DNA of 64,000 nt from an uncultured Christensenella sp. (GCA_949287655.1 CASEHD010000012.1:1-64000), one strand, 5' to 3'; shown: positions 35,840-45,334, numbered from the stretch's first letter. The notes: generated by a model not told the origin, from the letters alone. Numbers and translations: made by a program.

Positions 35840-36790
35840 ATGATATTGCCCGACTATATACGGAAACAGACGGAAAAACTCGCCGAAAGGTATAAGCCTT
35901 CCGATCTCAAAAAGATCTCGTCCGCCATGACGGACGCGTATGTCAACAACAAAGGCGGCGGCGCCAGATTTATTACGACGGACGAACAGGCTGTCGTATA
36001 CGCCGCGGCGCGCATGCCCGCGACTTACGCCGCCGTATACTCGGCTTTAAAAGCTTCGGCGGACGGCGAAAGTTTTTCGTCCATGCTCGACGTCGGAGCG
36101 GGTCCCGGCGCGGCTTTTTTCGCGGCGCGCGAATTAACGGGCGTAAACGAAGCCGTCCTGGTCGAACGCGAAAAGGCGATGATATCGGTCGCGCGCGCTT
36201 TCTGCGAAGCGGGAGAACTGAACGCAAAGATAATTAAAAGCGACGCGGCAAATTTTACTCCCGACGGGAAATACGACCTCGTCACCGTATCGTACGCGCT
36301 GAACGAAATGAATGAAGAAACGCGCGAAAAGCTTCTCGACAAATTGCTTGCCGCGACGAAAAAGCTTCTTCTTATCGTCGAAAGCGGCACTCCCAAAGCG
36401 TATGCGCTTCAAAAAGAAATAAGAAAATATCTGACGGATAAGGGCGCGTTTCTTTCAGCTCCCTGTCCTGCGGACGCGGTCTGTCCGCTGCCCGCCGGCG
36501 ACTGGTGTCACTTTTCCCGCCGCGTCGAGAGAAGCAGGCTTCACAAATTCTTAAAGGACGGAGACTCACCTTTCGAGGACGAAAAGTTCACATACTCCGC
36601 ATTCCGCACGGACGGCGCATTACCGACCTGTAAAGCGCGCGTGCTCCGTCACCCGGTCAGCGAAAAGGGAAAGATAACGCTTACCGTATGCGACGGAAAA
36701 ACCGTATCGCAGGTCACTCTTCGCAAAGGCGACGACGTTTATAAACAGGCGAAAAAACTTTCGGCGGGCGACGAGTTCGTAAAACCGTAA
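35840..36790 (+). CDS. Rsm22-family small-ribosomal-subunit methyltransferase
   Basis: A 316-residue SAM-dependent methyltransferase-fold protein of the Rsm22 family, related to mitochondrial ribosome assembly factors. The SAM loop is MLDVGAGPGAAFFAAREL. The family signature follows: SAPCPADAVCPLPAGDWCHF ending in basic residues, with cysteines likely binding an iron-sulfur cluster, then the DEKFTYSAF segment and the small C-terminal beta domain (RVLRHPVSEKGKITLTVC). It is probably monocistronic. Whether it methylates rRNA is not established for bacterial members. Confidence 0.85.
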   Translation: MILPDYIRKQTEKLAERYKPSDLKKISSAMTDAYVNNKGGGARFITTDEQAVVYAAARMPATYAAVYSALKASADGESFSSMLDVGAGPGAAFFAARELTGVNEAVLVEREKAMISVARAFCEAGELNAKIIKSDAANFTPDGKYDLVTVSYALNEMNEETREKLLDKLLAATKKLLLIVESGTPKAYALQKEIRKYLTDKGAFLSAPCPADAVCPLPAGDWCHFSRRVERSRLHKFLKDGDSPFEDEKFTYSAFRTDGALPTCKARVLRHPVSEKGKITLTVCDGKTVSQVTLRKGDDVYKQAKKLSAGDEFVKP

Positions 36791-36855
36791 AACACGGATA
36801 AACCGCGCCGTTCTCCGCCGCGACAAGCAGGACTTTTTATTCTTTTCCGCCGTTT

Positions 36856-37074
36856 ATACCAGACCAGAATAATACGAACCAGCCCTGAGGCGCGCCTTTT
36901 ATGCGTTTTTTAGCGATTCTCACTTGAAAATATTATAATATTATCTGCGTTCGCATTTTTGTCGATACAAGGCAAATGCCGCAGGTAATATTAGACATAT
37001 TACCAAGGCATTTAACGCAGTAGCTACGAAAATTTGCCGCTTTAAACCAGGTTCGTATTATTCTGGTCTGGTAT
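36856..37074. mobile_element. 219-bp element with perfect 25-bp terminal inverted repeats (MITE-like)
   Basis: Positions 36856-36880 and 37050-37074 are exact reverse complements over 25 bp; the outer ends read ATACCAGACC and GGTCTGGTAT. The interior has no gene but strong nested symmetry: AATATTATCTGCG (36937-36949) with CGCAGGTAATATT (36980-36992), and a competing AATGCC...GGCATT stem closed by GGTAATAT/ATATTACC. No target-site duplication is evident. The size, the ends and the intergenic location suit a non-autonomous transposable element; a structured regulatory or RNA element is the alternative. Confidence 0.65.
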
Positions 37075-37090
37075 CCCGTATGAAACCGTA

Positions 37091-37115
37091 TAAAAAAGCT
37101 CCGCTTCCGCGGAGC
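37091..37115 (-). terminator. terminator of the ClC gene
   Basis: GCTCCGC, loop TTCC, GCGGAGC (37098-37115); six T follow on the minus strand. Confidence 0.85.
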
Positions 37116-37136
37116 CTTATTTTTATTGTCGGTTTG

Positions 37137-38699
37137 TCATTTTATCATGCTCTGAATATATTCGTAAGTCTTTTCGACGTTGTCGGTATTCGCCTTTATC
37201 ACGATTATATCGCCGGGTTGCAGCCTCATTTCGCCGTCGGCAATAAGTCTTTCGTCCTTTCTTATCACGCGCGTGACGAGGCAGTTTGCCGGCCACAGCA
37301 CGTCGTTTATGCTCTTACCCGCAAGAAAGCTGCCCAGCTCTATTTCCACTTCCATACGCACGTCTTTCGTTTCGGTCTTCTGTCTCCTTTCGAGAGTGCG
37401 CTCAAGCATCTCGTCATATAGAGGACGGTTACCCAGAAGCTCCGCGACGAGGAAGGCGGTGAATATCGCTATCGAAGCGGGCAAAAACCCCGCGTTGTAA
37501 CCCGTAATCTCGACTATAAGCACGATCGCGGTCAGCGGAGCGCGCACGCTTGCGCCGAAGAAGGTCGTCATTGCGACGCAGACTACAAGTTTATAGCAGT
37601 CGGGGTCCATTCCCCACAGCATGAACAATTTGCCGAATATGCCGCCTACCAGCGCGCCTATCGCGAGCATCGGAACGAACATACCGCCCGTCGCGCCGCT
37701 GTTGAAACATATCACTATCATCACCGTCTTAACGACGAGAAGAAGCAAAAGCATCTGTATCGTGAAATCCTGTTCCGCGATCTTTTCTATAAGCCCGTGA
37801 CCGCCGGTATTCGCGTCTGTAAGCAGCAGACCGACCACGCCGGTAAGAAGAAACGCGGCAAGAAGCCTCGCCCAGTAAGGCGTCTTCTTTTCTATCTTAT
37901 CCGTCGCTCTCTGCGAACGGTTGAGCGCAAAGTTGAAGAATATCGCCGCGACGCCGCAGCCGAGACCGAGCAGGAACAACATCCACAGCTGATTTATCGG
38001 CAGCATTTCGAGAACGCCCAGTTCAAACAGCATATTGTCCGCACCGCCCCAAAGCTGAGCGACCAGCCTGTACGTTATCGTGGCGAAAATGACTGAGGAC
38101 GAAGCGGAAAGAAGAAGCATCGGGGTTACTCTTCTGTGCCCTTCTTCTATCGCGAAAAGTATGCCTGTAAGCGGCGCGTTGAACGCAACCGCTAAACCCG
38201 CGCTGCCGCCGCCGGTCACGACGTATCTCTGCCATGCCGCGCGCGCGTGCATAAGCTTTGCCGCGCCCTGCGCCGTAGTCGCACCGATCTGTACGCTGGG
38301 TCCTTCGCTGCCCAGAGAAAGTCCGGCGAAAAAGCTGATGAAGCTGCCGATACAGGTGGAGATGAGAACTCTCAGCCATCTGAACGTCAGAAGCCCTCTC
38401 ATAACGCCTTCGGTCTGCGGAATACCGCTTCCTCTGACCTCCGGCGTGAATTTGTGGATCAGCCACATCGCGCCCGCCAAAAGCGCAAGCCCGAGGAAAA
38501 GCAACGGAATATAAGCGGGGTTATCTTTAAACCAACCGTAAAGCTGAGTCGAATATCCCGTCAGCAGATTTGCCGCACGGTTGAAGAACGCGACGGTAAG
38601 CCCTGCGAGTATACCCGCAAGACCGCAATAAAAGATCACGGGGATAATAATATTCTTGATCTTGTACGCGTAAGCGCTTCTTCTCTCTTTTGCAGTCAT
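37137..38699 (-). CDS. clcA: ClC-family H+/Cl- antiporter with C-terminal TrkA-C domain
   Basis: A 520-residue membrane protein exchanging chloride (or fluoride-like anions) for protons. The ClC selectivity motifs are present: GSGIPQ, GSEGPSVQIG with the gating Glu, and GGMFVPMLAIGA. The internal proton Glu is likely in FAIEEGHR, so an antiporter rather than a channel is expected. The last ~80 residues (from about 435) form a TrkA-C/RCK_C regulatory domain ending in GDIIVIKANTDNVEK. It has about ten membrane helices. AAAGGA lies before the ATG. It is monocistronic. Confidence 0.94.
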   Translation of the reverse strand: MTAKERRSAYAYKIKNIIIPVIFYCGLAGILAGLTVAFFNRAANLLTGYSTQLYGWFKDNPAYIPLLFLGLALLAGAMWLIHKFTPEVRGSGIPQTEGVMRGLLTFRWLRVLISTCIGSFISFFAGLSLGSEGPSVQIGATTAQGAAKLMHARAAWQRYVVTGGGSAGLAVAFNAPLTGILFAIEEGHRRVTPMLLLSASSSVIFATITYRLVAQLWGGADNMLFELGVLEMLPINQLWMLFLLGLGCGVAAIFFNFALNRSQRATDKIEKKTPYWARLLAAFLLTGVVGLLLTDANTGGHGLIEKIAEQDFTIQMLLLLLVVKTVMIVICFNSGATGGMFVPMLAIGALVGGIFGKLFMLWGMDPDCYKLVVCVAMTTFFGASVRAPLTAIVLIVEITGYNAGFLPASIAIFTAFLVAELLGNRPLYDEMLERTLERRQKTETKDVRMEVEIELGSFLAGKSINDVLWPANCLVTRVIRKDERLIADGEMRLQPGDIIVIKANTDNVEKTYEYIQSMIK

Positions 38700-38720
38700 A
38701 TTATGTCCTTTACCTTGAAT

Positions 38721-38749
38721 ATTTTACTCGCAAATCCCCCGATTGTCAA
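38721..38749 (-). promoter_or_regulatory. promoter of the ClC gene
   Basis: TTGACA (38744-38749), 17-base spacer, TAAAAT (38721-38726). The leader is about 15 bases and contains AAAGGA. Confidence 0.8.
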
Positions 38750-39075
38750 CGCTTATTTTCGCGCGCGCACTGCGCGTACGCGCAAAAGCGTAAGATAATC
38801 CCCCTTTTTCAGATCTTTGTAACTTTCGACTTTATTCTCAAAGAAAATAAAAGAGCCTTGTCTTCTCTCTTTTGTCCTTATTAACGCGGCTTTCTGCAAA
38901 AAAGTACTCGGCGGCGAATAAGAAAGATAAGTCTGACTTTATCTCCGCCCGCCTTTTGCAGGCGTTTTTGAAGATACTTGTTTTTCTGCCTGCGTCTCAG
39001 ACGTATTGTCAGCGCAATCGGCCGGCGACTGCAATATATGACGGTTTAAACACTGCTCGCATTATCGCCGGTCAA
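38750..39075. other. non-coding stretch
   Basis: No credible gene on either strand. A plus-strand CGCC-TTTTGCA-GGCG hairpin with five T (about 38950-38968) looks like a terminator, but no transcript leading into it was identified. Confidence 0.4.
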
Positions 39076-39103
39076 AAGAAAAGACCGCCCTTGACGGACG
39101 GTC
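39076..39103 (-). terminator. terminator of the small membrane protein gene
   Basis: GACCGCCC (39083-39090) pairs with GGACGGTC with one mismatch; the minus-strand tail is TTTTCTTTTG. Confidence 0.65.
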
Positions 39104-39122
39104 CGTATCTCTTTGGTATTTA

Positions 39123-39425
39123 TCAGAAGATGATGTTACCGCATATAGCAAGTACGAAATAAAGTACCAGCAATATAATGCATACTATCTTCCAGCCTTT
39201 GCCCTTCGCGCAAGCGTAAGACCATGCGGGGAACGCGATCGCGATACCGAGCATTAACGCCGCGATTATAGTAAAGATGTTTTTGAGCGAGCCCATGTCC
39301 GCGCCGACTGCGTTGAGAATAAGCTGTACCACGAACAGTACGCTTGCGATAAACAACGCCCAGAACGCGCAGATTTTGGTCAGGTCTCTCTTTGCAGCGC
39401 CTTCAGTTCTCTGTTTTTTTGCCAT
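39123..39425 (-). CDS. small three-helix membrane protein
   Basis: A 100-residue protein of unknown function. A short basic N-terminus (KKQRTEGAAKRD) is followed by three hydrophobic segments at about 18-38, 49-70 and 79-99. GGAGG lies before the ATG. It follows gap by 97 bp. A CGCCCCG/CGGGGCG hairpin without a T-run (39457-39486) lies between them, so co-transcription with mRNA processing is possible. No family recognised. Confidence 0.75.
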   Translation of the reverse strand: MAKKQRTEGAAKRDLTKICAFWALFIASVLFVVQLILNAVGADMGSLKNIFTIIAALMLGIAIAFPAWSYACAKGKGWKIVCIILLVLYFVLAICGNIIF

Positions 39426-39522
39426 AATCTTTTCCTCCGATTATTTTTTATAAGTCCGCCCCGCGGCATATCTGTGCTACGGGGCGAAAAAGTTCGTTTT
39501 AAATTGAGCTGTCCGCCCGAAA

Positions 39523-40581
39523 TTACTTCAATTCAGCGAAGTACTTGATGGTTCTTACCATCTGGCTGGTGTAGCTGTTCTCGTTGTCGTACCAGGAAAC
39601 GACCTGTACCTGATAGGTGTCGTCGTCGATCTTGGAAACCATGGTCTGAGTTGCGTCGAACAGAGAGCCGTAGGTCATGCCGATAACGTCGGAAGAAACG
39701 ATCTCGTCGGTGTTGTAACCGAAAGATTCGGTAGCCTCAGCCTTCATAGCCGCGTTGATGCCTTCCTTTGTAACGTCCTTGCCCTTGACAACCGCGACGA
39801 GGATGGTCGTGGAACCGGTAGCGGTAGGAACACGCTGAGCGGAACCGATCAGCTTGCCGTTGAGTTCGGGAATAACGAGACCGATAGCCTTAGCCGCGCC
39901 GGTGCTGTTGGGAACGATGTTCTGAGCGCCTGCTCTGGATCTTCTGAGATCGCCCTTTCTCTGCGGACCGTCGAGGATCATCTGGTCGCCGGTGTAAGCG
40001 TGAACGGTGGTCATGATACCGCTGACGATGGGAGCGTAATCGTTGAGAGCCTTAGCCATCGGCGCGAGACAGTTGGTCGTGCAGGAAGCAGCGGAAATGA
40101 TGTTGTCCTCTGCCTTGAGGGTCTTGTGGTTGACGTTGTAAACGATCGTGGGAAGGTCGTTGCCCGCAGGAGCGGAAATGACGACTTTCTTAGCGCCCGC
40201 ATTTACGTGAGCCATAGCCTTAGCCTTGCTGGTGTAGAAACCGGTGCATTCGAGAACTACGTCTACTTTGAGGTCGCCCCAGGGGAGCTCAGCCGCGTTA
40301 GCCTTAGCGTAAATGGTGATCTCCTTTCCGTCGACGATGATGGAACCGGGAACCTTAACGGTCTTGCCGTCCTCTTCCATAACGGCGTCCTTATAAGTTA
40401 CCTCATGATTTCTCGCGTAGTTGCCCTGCATGGTGTCGTACTTGAGAAGATGAGCCAGCATTTTGGGGCTGGTGAGGTCGTTGATAGCTACTACTTCATA
40501 GCCCTTAGCGCCGAACATTTGTCTGAAAGCCAATCTGCCGATACGGCCGAAACCGTTGATAGCGACTCTAACATTTGCCAT
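39523..40581 (-). CDS. gap: glyceraldehyde-3-phosphate dehydrogenase, type I
   Basis: Oxidises glyceraldehyde 3-phosphate to 1,3-bisphosphoglycerate with NAD+. From the ATG at 40581 the protein has 352 residues: NAD-binding [15 protein letters not shown], the active-site [16 protein letters not shown] (nucleophilic Cys), and [14 protein letters not shown] at the C-terminus. GGAGG lies 11 bases upstream; six extra in-frame codons before this ATG have no ribosome site. Two short insertions account for the length slightly above the usual 335. Confidence 0.97.
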   Translation of the reverse strand: MANVRVAINGFGRIGRLAFRQMFGAKGYEVVAINDLTSPKMLAHLLKYDTMQGNYARNHEVTYKDAVMEEDGKTVKVPGSIIVDGKEITIYAKANAAELPWGDLKVDVVLECTGFYTSKAKAMAHVNAGAKKVVISAPAGNDLPTIVYNVNHKTLKAEDNIISAASCTTNCLAPMAKALNDYAPIVSGIMTTVHAYTGDQMILDGPQRKGDLRRSRAGAQNIVPNSTGAAKAIGLVIPELNGKLIGSAQRVPTATGSTTILVAVVKGKDVTKEGINAAMKAEATESFGYNTDEIVSSDVIGMTYGSLFDATQTMVSKIDDDTYQVQVVSWYDNENSYTSQMVRTIKYFAELK

Positions 40582-40637
40582 AATATATAAATCCTCCAAA
40601 AAATATATTCAAATCTGCGTCTTTCGACATCGCTATA

Positions 40638-40666
40638 ATTTTAACAACTATTGCATATTTTTGCAA
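40638..40666 (-). promoter_or_regulatory. promoter of gap
   Basis: TTGCAA (40661-40666), 17-base spacer, TAAAAT (40638-40643). A TTGCA/TGCAA inverted repeat overlaps the -35 and could be an operator. No Rex-type site was seen here. Confidence 0.6.
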
Positions 40667-40724
40667 CTGATTATATGTAAAATTATGCTTTTTATATTCT
40701 TTTTTGCGATAACGCCGCTTCCGT

Positions 40725-40761
40725 AAAAAACCGCCCGCTTCCCTTCGGGGAAAACGGACGG
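40725..40761 (-). terminator. terminator of the LRR gene
   Basis: An imperfect stem closed by a CCC-TTCG-GGG tip; six T follow on the minus strand. Confidence 0.75.
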
Positions 40762-40771
40762 GATATTCTTA

Positions 40772-42379
40772 TCAATCCGGCCAGTTTACGCCGACCCAGA
40801 ACAGGATATCGTTGTTGCCTTCGTCGTTCAGCGCGTCGATAAACTCCTTGACCGAACCTTCGCTGAACGCAAGCACGTTGAGTTTGCCGCTTATGCCCTC
40901 GAACGCGTCCTCGTCGAGCGTGCAGTCTCCGTTTTCGAAATAGACGCTCACGACCTCGCTGCCGGAGATGAACGAAGCGCCTATCTCGCCGACCGTATTG
41001 GGCAGGCACAGCTTATCAGCCTTAAGTCCGCTGAACGCGTACGCGCCTATCTTCTTCAGCGTTTTGCTTATATCCGCGGAGATAAGGAATTTGAAGGAAT
41101 CGGAATCGGGGTTGTCGGTATCGTTTATACAGTCGTCATAGTCGAACTGACCGATATACGCCAGCAGCTCGCTCTTGTCCGCGTTCATCAGCAGATAGTG
41201 CGACTTAGCGGTGTTGCCGATCGTGCCGACCTTATAGTAATCGTCCAGTTTGACGACGGTGAAGTTCTTGTTGCCGTCCGCGACCGTGAATTCTATCGTC
41301 GAGGTGCTGAGGTTGGCGATACCGCCGAAAGCGCCCTCTCCTATCCTGGTTATGTTCGCGCCGATCTCGAATTTCACCAGTCTGCCGCAGCCGTTAAAGG
41401 TCAGCGCGGGAATTTCAACCAGCGAATCGGGAAGAGTTATCGAAGAAAGATAGGTGCATTTCCTGAATACGCCGTCGCCCATACTCGTGAGCGCGCTGTC
41501 CTCGCCGAAAATCACCGTTTGAAGATAGGTGCAGCCGCTGAACGCATACTGCCCTATCTGCGTAACCGTCGCGGGGATCGCAAGCGCCGTGAAAGAACTG
41601 GACGTATCGTCCGCAAACGCATACTCGCCTATCGTCTGCAAACCGTCCGGCAGAGTAAAACCGTTTACGCGGGTCTTATAGAACGCCTTGTCGTCTATTT
41701 TCGTGATCGCGCTGTCCTCGCCGAATTCTATCTTTGAAAGCTGGGTGCAGCCCTCAAACGCGCTTTTTGTGATCGTCCGGATCCGGCTGCCGAATACGAC
41801 GTTTGATATTTTCGAGCAATCCTTGAAAGCGGAATTGCCGAGAGAAGTGAGGTCTTCAGGCAGGGTCACGACCTTTTTTGTGCTGTCGTTGCCGGTATAA
41901 GTCAGCGAAGTGCAGCCTTCAAACGCGCCGGCGCCAATCGTCGTAACGCCGGAAGGCAACACGATATGCTCAAGCGCGGTGCAGTCCTCGAAACAGCTTT
42001 CGGGGATCTCTTTGAGCGAGGACGGAAGCTGAACGTACGTCAGCGTCGTCTGCCCTTTGAAACATTCGTCCTCAAAAGTTATCTGCGCTATCTCGTCGTC
42101 GAATACGAGGCTGGTCGCCTTTGACGAAGCGAACGCGCCTTTCGCTATCTTCGCGACTCTCCTGCCGCCTATCTTAGCGGGCACGGTCACCGTCGCGTCG
42201 CTGCCGGTATACGAGATTATCGTGACGGTTTTTCCGTCTACGTCGTAAGTAAAACCGCCGCTCGATCTCTGTCCGCTGGACGAAGAGAACACCGCGATGA
42301 AATACCCGCCGACCGCTATCAGAACAACGGCGACGACGACGAGCACGGAAACGAGTATGATTTTTTGTTTAGAAGTCAT
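40772..42379 (-). CDS. membrane-anchored leucine-rich-repeat protein (LRR_5/BspA type)
   Basis: A 535-residue surface protein. One N-terminal membrane segment (about 7-30) acts as an uncleaved anchor, followed by a Ser/Gly linker and a short DVDGKTVTIISY strand pair. About 13 LRR_5 repeats of the BspA/treponemal type follow, with the pattern of IPxSCFEDCTALEHIVLP or IGAGAFEGCTSL. The last third is less regular, with a non-LRR insert (KNFTVVKLDDYYKVGTIG). There is no LPXTG or other C-terminal anchor. BspA-like proteins bind host matrix or mediate protein contacts; the ligand here is unknown. AAAGGT precedes the ATG. Confidence 0.88.
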   Translation of the reverse strand: MTSKQKIILVSVLVVVAVVLIAVGGYFIAVFSSSSGQRSSGGFTYDVDGKTVTIISYTGSDATVTVPAKIGGRRVAKIAKGAFASSKATSLVFDDEIAQITFEDECFKGQTTLTYVQLPSSLKEIPESCFEDCTALEHIVLPSGVTTIGAGAFEGCTSLTYTGNDSTKKVVTLPEDLTSLGNSAFKDCSKISNVVFGSRIRTITKSAFEGCTQLSKIEFGEDSAITKIDDKAFYKTRVNGFTLPDGLQTIGEYAFADDTSSSFTALAIPATVTQIGQYAFSGCTYLQTVIFGEDSALTSMGDGVFRKCTYLSSITLPDSLVEIPALTFNGCGRLVKFEIGANITRIGEGAFGGIANLSTSTIEFTVADGNKNFTVVKLDDYYKVGTIGNTAKSHYLLMNADKSELLAYIGQFDYDDCINDTDNPDSDSFKFLISADISKTLKKIGAYAFSGLKADKLCLPNTVGEIGASFISGSEVVSVYFENGDCTLDEDAFEGISGKLNVLAFSEGSVKEFIDALNDEGNNDILFWVGVNWPD

Positions 42380-42573
42380 ATCTTTTACCTTTACGATTTT
42401 ATTTAGTATGGTTCCTGAAAGGCTTTATATACTTTCAACGCATAGATATACGCGCGAAAAATCGCCCTCACACGCTATTATAACACAGCATTTGCCTACA
42501 ATCAATTAAAAAAATCGTTTAACTCAAAATCGGCGCGGCAAAACGCGGCATTTTCAACGCGTTTAAGCGTTTT

Positions 42574-44163
42574 TCAACGCCCTAGCAGCTTTTTCAGCAG
42601 GCACAGCGCGGTCTTTATCCCGTCGACGGCTGCCGAAGTTATGCCGCCCGCGTAACCCGCGCCTTCGCCGCACGGCATAAGCCCTTTGACGGAGCTGTCT
42701 CCCGCCTCGTCTCTCAAAATCCGGACAGGAGAACTCGACCTGGTCTCCACGCCGGTAAGCAGCGCGTCCGCCGAGGCAAAGCCCTTTATCTTTTTCTCAA
42801 ACTGAGGCAGGGCTTCCCTTATCCCGCCGCATACGTAAGCGGGCAGGCAGTCGTCTAGAGGCGCAAATTCCACCCCTCTCGGATAAGTAGGCTTGACTTC
42901 TCCCGCCGACGACGAAACCTTTTTAGCAATAAAGTCCCCGACCTTCTGACACACGGCCTTTCCCTTGCCGAGGGCGAAAGCCGCTTTTTCATATCTTCTC
43001 TGAAAGCGCATGCCGGCGAGCGGATCGTCCGCGCCGAAATCGGCTGTATTCACGCCGACGAGAAGCGCGCTGTTGCAGTTTATCCCGTCTCTCGCGTATC
43101 TGCTCATACCGTTGGTGACGATCCCGCCCTCTTCGGAAGCGGCGGCGACGACGTAACCGCCCGGACACATACAGAAAGAATAACATCCTCTGCCGTCCGA
43201 CGTCTTCGCGACGACTTTATAATCTGCGGGCGGAAGCTTCTTGTGCTCAAAGCCGTAACGCGCGGCGTTTAAATTGCTTTGCAGGTGTTCTATCCTGACC
43301 CCTATCGCAAACGGCTTCTGCGCCATAAGTACGCGGCGCGAAAGCGCTTCGAAGGTATCCCTCGCGCTGTGCCCTATCGCTATTATGCACGCCGAACAGG
43401 GCAGCTCGTACTCCCCTTGCGGTCCCTTTACCGTGACCGCGGTAAGCGCGCCGTCCTTTTCGACGATATCTGTCAGCTTATTGTTGAAACGCACCTCTCC
43501 GCCCGCGGCGATCACCGCGTTGCGCATTCCCGCGACCACGTTTACCAGCCTGTCCGTGCCGATATGCGGCTTTGAATCGTAAACTATCTCTTCGGGCGCG
43601 CCGTAGGCGACGAACTCCGAAAGCACGGTCGCGACCAGCGAGTTGTTCACGCCGGTATTCAGCTTTCCGTCCGAAAAAGTGCCCGCGCCGCCTTCGCCGA
43701 ACTGCACGTTGCTTTCTCCGTCCAGCTTTCCGCCGGCGGAATACGCGTTTACCTTCCGCGTTCTCTCTTCCACGCTGTCGCCGCGTTCCAGCACGACGGG
43801 TCTTACGCCCGCATACGCAAGCGTCAGCGCGGCGAAAAGTCCGGCGGGACCGCTGCCGACCACGACGACCGGTTTATCCGGCGCTTTTGCGCCGCACCTT
43901 TCCGCTATCTCGCGCAGCTTTTCAGTCTGTTCGCAGGGCGAATATCTTTCCTTGCTGTTCTTTAAAAATTCCTCTTCGCCGGTAAGCGAAACGCCTACCG
44001 TAAGCACGTAAGACGCCCTTCTTCCCCTGCAGTCGAGCGAGACCCGCAGAGGTTTTATATCAGATATCCTTTCCTCTTTTATTTTGAGAATACGCGCCGT
44101 CTCGCGCCTTAAATCCCTTTCCCGATACCCCTCCGGCAGAATGACGTTGTTGAGTTTAAACAT
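42574..44163 (-). CDS. FAD-dependent dehydrogenase of the COG2509 family
   Basis: A 529-residue cytoplasmic flavoprotein. An N-terminal alpha/beta domain (about 1-85) precedes the FAD-binding Rossmann fold VVVVGSGPAGLFAALTLAYAG. Further segments typical of this uncharacterised family are GEGGAGTFSDGKLNTG, CMCPGGYVVAAASEEGG and the end GLMPCGEGAGYAGGITSAAVDG. The reaction is unknown. The gene starts one base after the stop of the neighbouring flavoprotein gene (TGAGATG), with GGAGGG before the ATG, so the two are co-translated. Confidence 0.9.
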   Translation of the reverse strand: MFKLNNVILPEGYRERDLRRETARILKIKEERISDIKPLRVSLDCRGRRASYVLTVGVSLTGEEEFLKNSKERYSPCEQTEKLREIAERCGAKAPDKPVVVVGSGPAGLFAALTLAYAGVRPVVLERGDSVEERTRKVNAYSAGGKLDGESNVQFGEGGAGTFSDGKLNTGVNNSLVATVLSEFVAYGAPEEIVYDSKPHIGTDRLVNVVAGMRNAVIAAGGEVRFNNKLTDIVEKDGALTAVTVKGPQGEYELPCSACIIAIGHSARDTFEALSRRVLMAQKPFAIGVRIEHLQSNLNAARYGFEHKKLPPADYKVVAKTSDGRGCYSFCMCPGGYVVAAASEEGGIVTNGMSRYARDGINCNSALLVGVNTADFGADDPLAGMRFQRRYEKAAFALGKGKAVCQKVGDFIAKKVSSSAGEVKPTYPRGVEFAPLDDCLPAYVCGGIREALPQFEKKIKGFASADALLTGVETRSSSPVRILRDEAGDSSVKGLMPCGEGAGYAGGITSAAVDGIKTALCLLKKLLGR

Positions 44164-44164
44164 C

Positions 44165-45328
44165 TCAGCCCTCCGTTATCTTTGCGGCTGCGGCGTGTGC
44201 GCTCGCCCACGCCCAATGCAGATTGAAGCCGCCGCAGTCGCCGTCCACGTCGAGAGCCTCTCCCGCCGCGAAAAGTCCTTTTACCTTGCGCGACTGCAAG
44301 CCGTGCGGGTCAAAATCCTTTAACTCAAGACCGCCGCATACGACCTGCGCGTTCTTTATATCGCAGACGCCGTTAAACGTTACCGGGTAATTTTTCACAA
44401 AACGCGCGAGTTTTTCCGCGCTCTCTTTCGCAAGTCCTTTTACCCCCGCCTTTCCGGCTATCGCGACCGCAAGCGCGCGGTGGACGTACGCGCACAGCGC
44501 CCCGATACAGTCGAGACCGCAATCTTCAAAAAACGCCTTTAACCGTTCCTCGCTCCTGTCCGGCGCGAAATCTATAATACCGGCGCAGTTCTTTCCCTCT
44601 CTCAACGCACGCGCATAACGCGAAGACGCCTCAAAAGCCAGAATTCCCGACAGCGCATTGTCTTTGAACAGCAACTCGCCTTCGCCCGAAAAAACGACCG
44701 TATCTCCCGAAATAAGCTTTAACGCCGCCTTTGCGCGCACTCCGGACGCGCCTTTTACGGAATTTGACGGGATATAACTCACGCTTGCGATTTTTTTTGT
44801 AGAGCGGTGCCCGAAAGGAGAAAGCAGCGACAGAGAGTCGATTCCGCTCGTCGCGTTGCTCCCCGCGGTGAAAAGAAGGTTTTCCGAAGAATAGGTCCTG
44901 CCCGCCGCGCTTACCAGAAAAAGCTTATCCTTTACCGCTTTTTCGGCCTTTGCGCCGCAGATAACGGTTACGCCCGCCCTTTCCGCCGCGCGTAAAAGCG
45001 CGTTGACTACGCTTCCCGCGTTGAAACTGTAAGGATACAGTCTGCCGTCCTCTTCCCTGAGTTCTATCCCGACGGAAAGAAAAAACTCCCTTACCCCGTC
45101 TGTCCCGAACGCGTTCAGCGCGGGCGCGACGAAAGACGGCGCGTTGTACCTTTCCGGGCATACCGCCAGGTTGGAAAGATTGCATCTGCCGTTGCCCGAA
45201 GCGAGCAGCTTTTTAAGCGCCCTGTCCTGCGCTTCCAAAACGAGTACTTTTCTGCCTTTACGCGCAAGCATTATTGCCGCGGCAATGCCGGAGGCGCCGC
45301 CGCCGATAATTATATCCTGAGATTCCAT
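44165..45328 (-). CDS. NAD(P)/FAD-dependent oxidoreductase, HI0933/YhiN (BaiN-like) family
   Basis: A 387-residue flavoprotein. The FAD-binding fold starts DIIIGGGASGIAAAIMLARK, followed by the family hallmark KKLLASGNGRCNLSN and the end LFAAGEALDVDGDCGGFNLH. Members include the bile-acid enzyme BaiN, but most are uncharacterised. The ATG at 45328 lies 6 bases after a TATAAT hexamer and has no ribosome site, so it is predicted leaderless. Twelve in-frame codons further upstream start at a TTG that is actually part of the -35 hexamer. First gene of a two-gene operon. Confidence 0.92.
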   Translation of the reverse strand: MESQDIIIGGGASGIAAAIMLARKGRKVLVLEAQDRALKKLLASGNGRCNLSNLAVCPERYNAPSFVAPALNAFGTDGVREFFLSVGIELREEDGRLYPYSFNAGSVVNALLRAAERAGVTVICGAKAEKAVKDKLFLVSAAGRTYSSENLLFTAGSNATSGIDSLSLLSPFGHRSTKKIASVSYIPSNSVKGASGVRAKAALKLISGDTVVFSGEGELLFKDNALSGILAFEASSRYARALREGKNCAGIIDFAPDRSEERLKAFFEDCGLDCIGALCAYVHRALAVAIAGKAGVKGLAKESAEKLARFVKNYPVTFNGVCDIKNAQVVCGGLELKDFDPHGLQSRKVKGLFAAGEALDVDGDCGGFNLHWAWASAHAAAAKITEG

Positions 45329-45334
45329 AACTAC

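Noticed and set aside
38872..39162. 96-codon plus-strand frame
   Set aside because: No ribosome site, no domain, and it overlaps the terminator and end of the small membrane protein gene.
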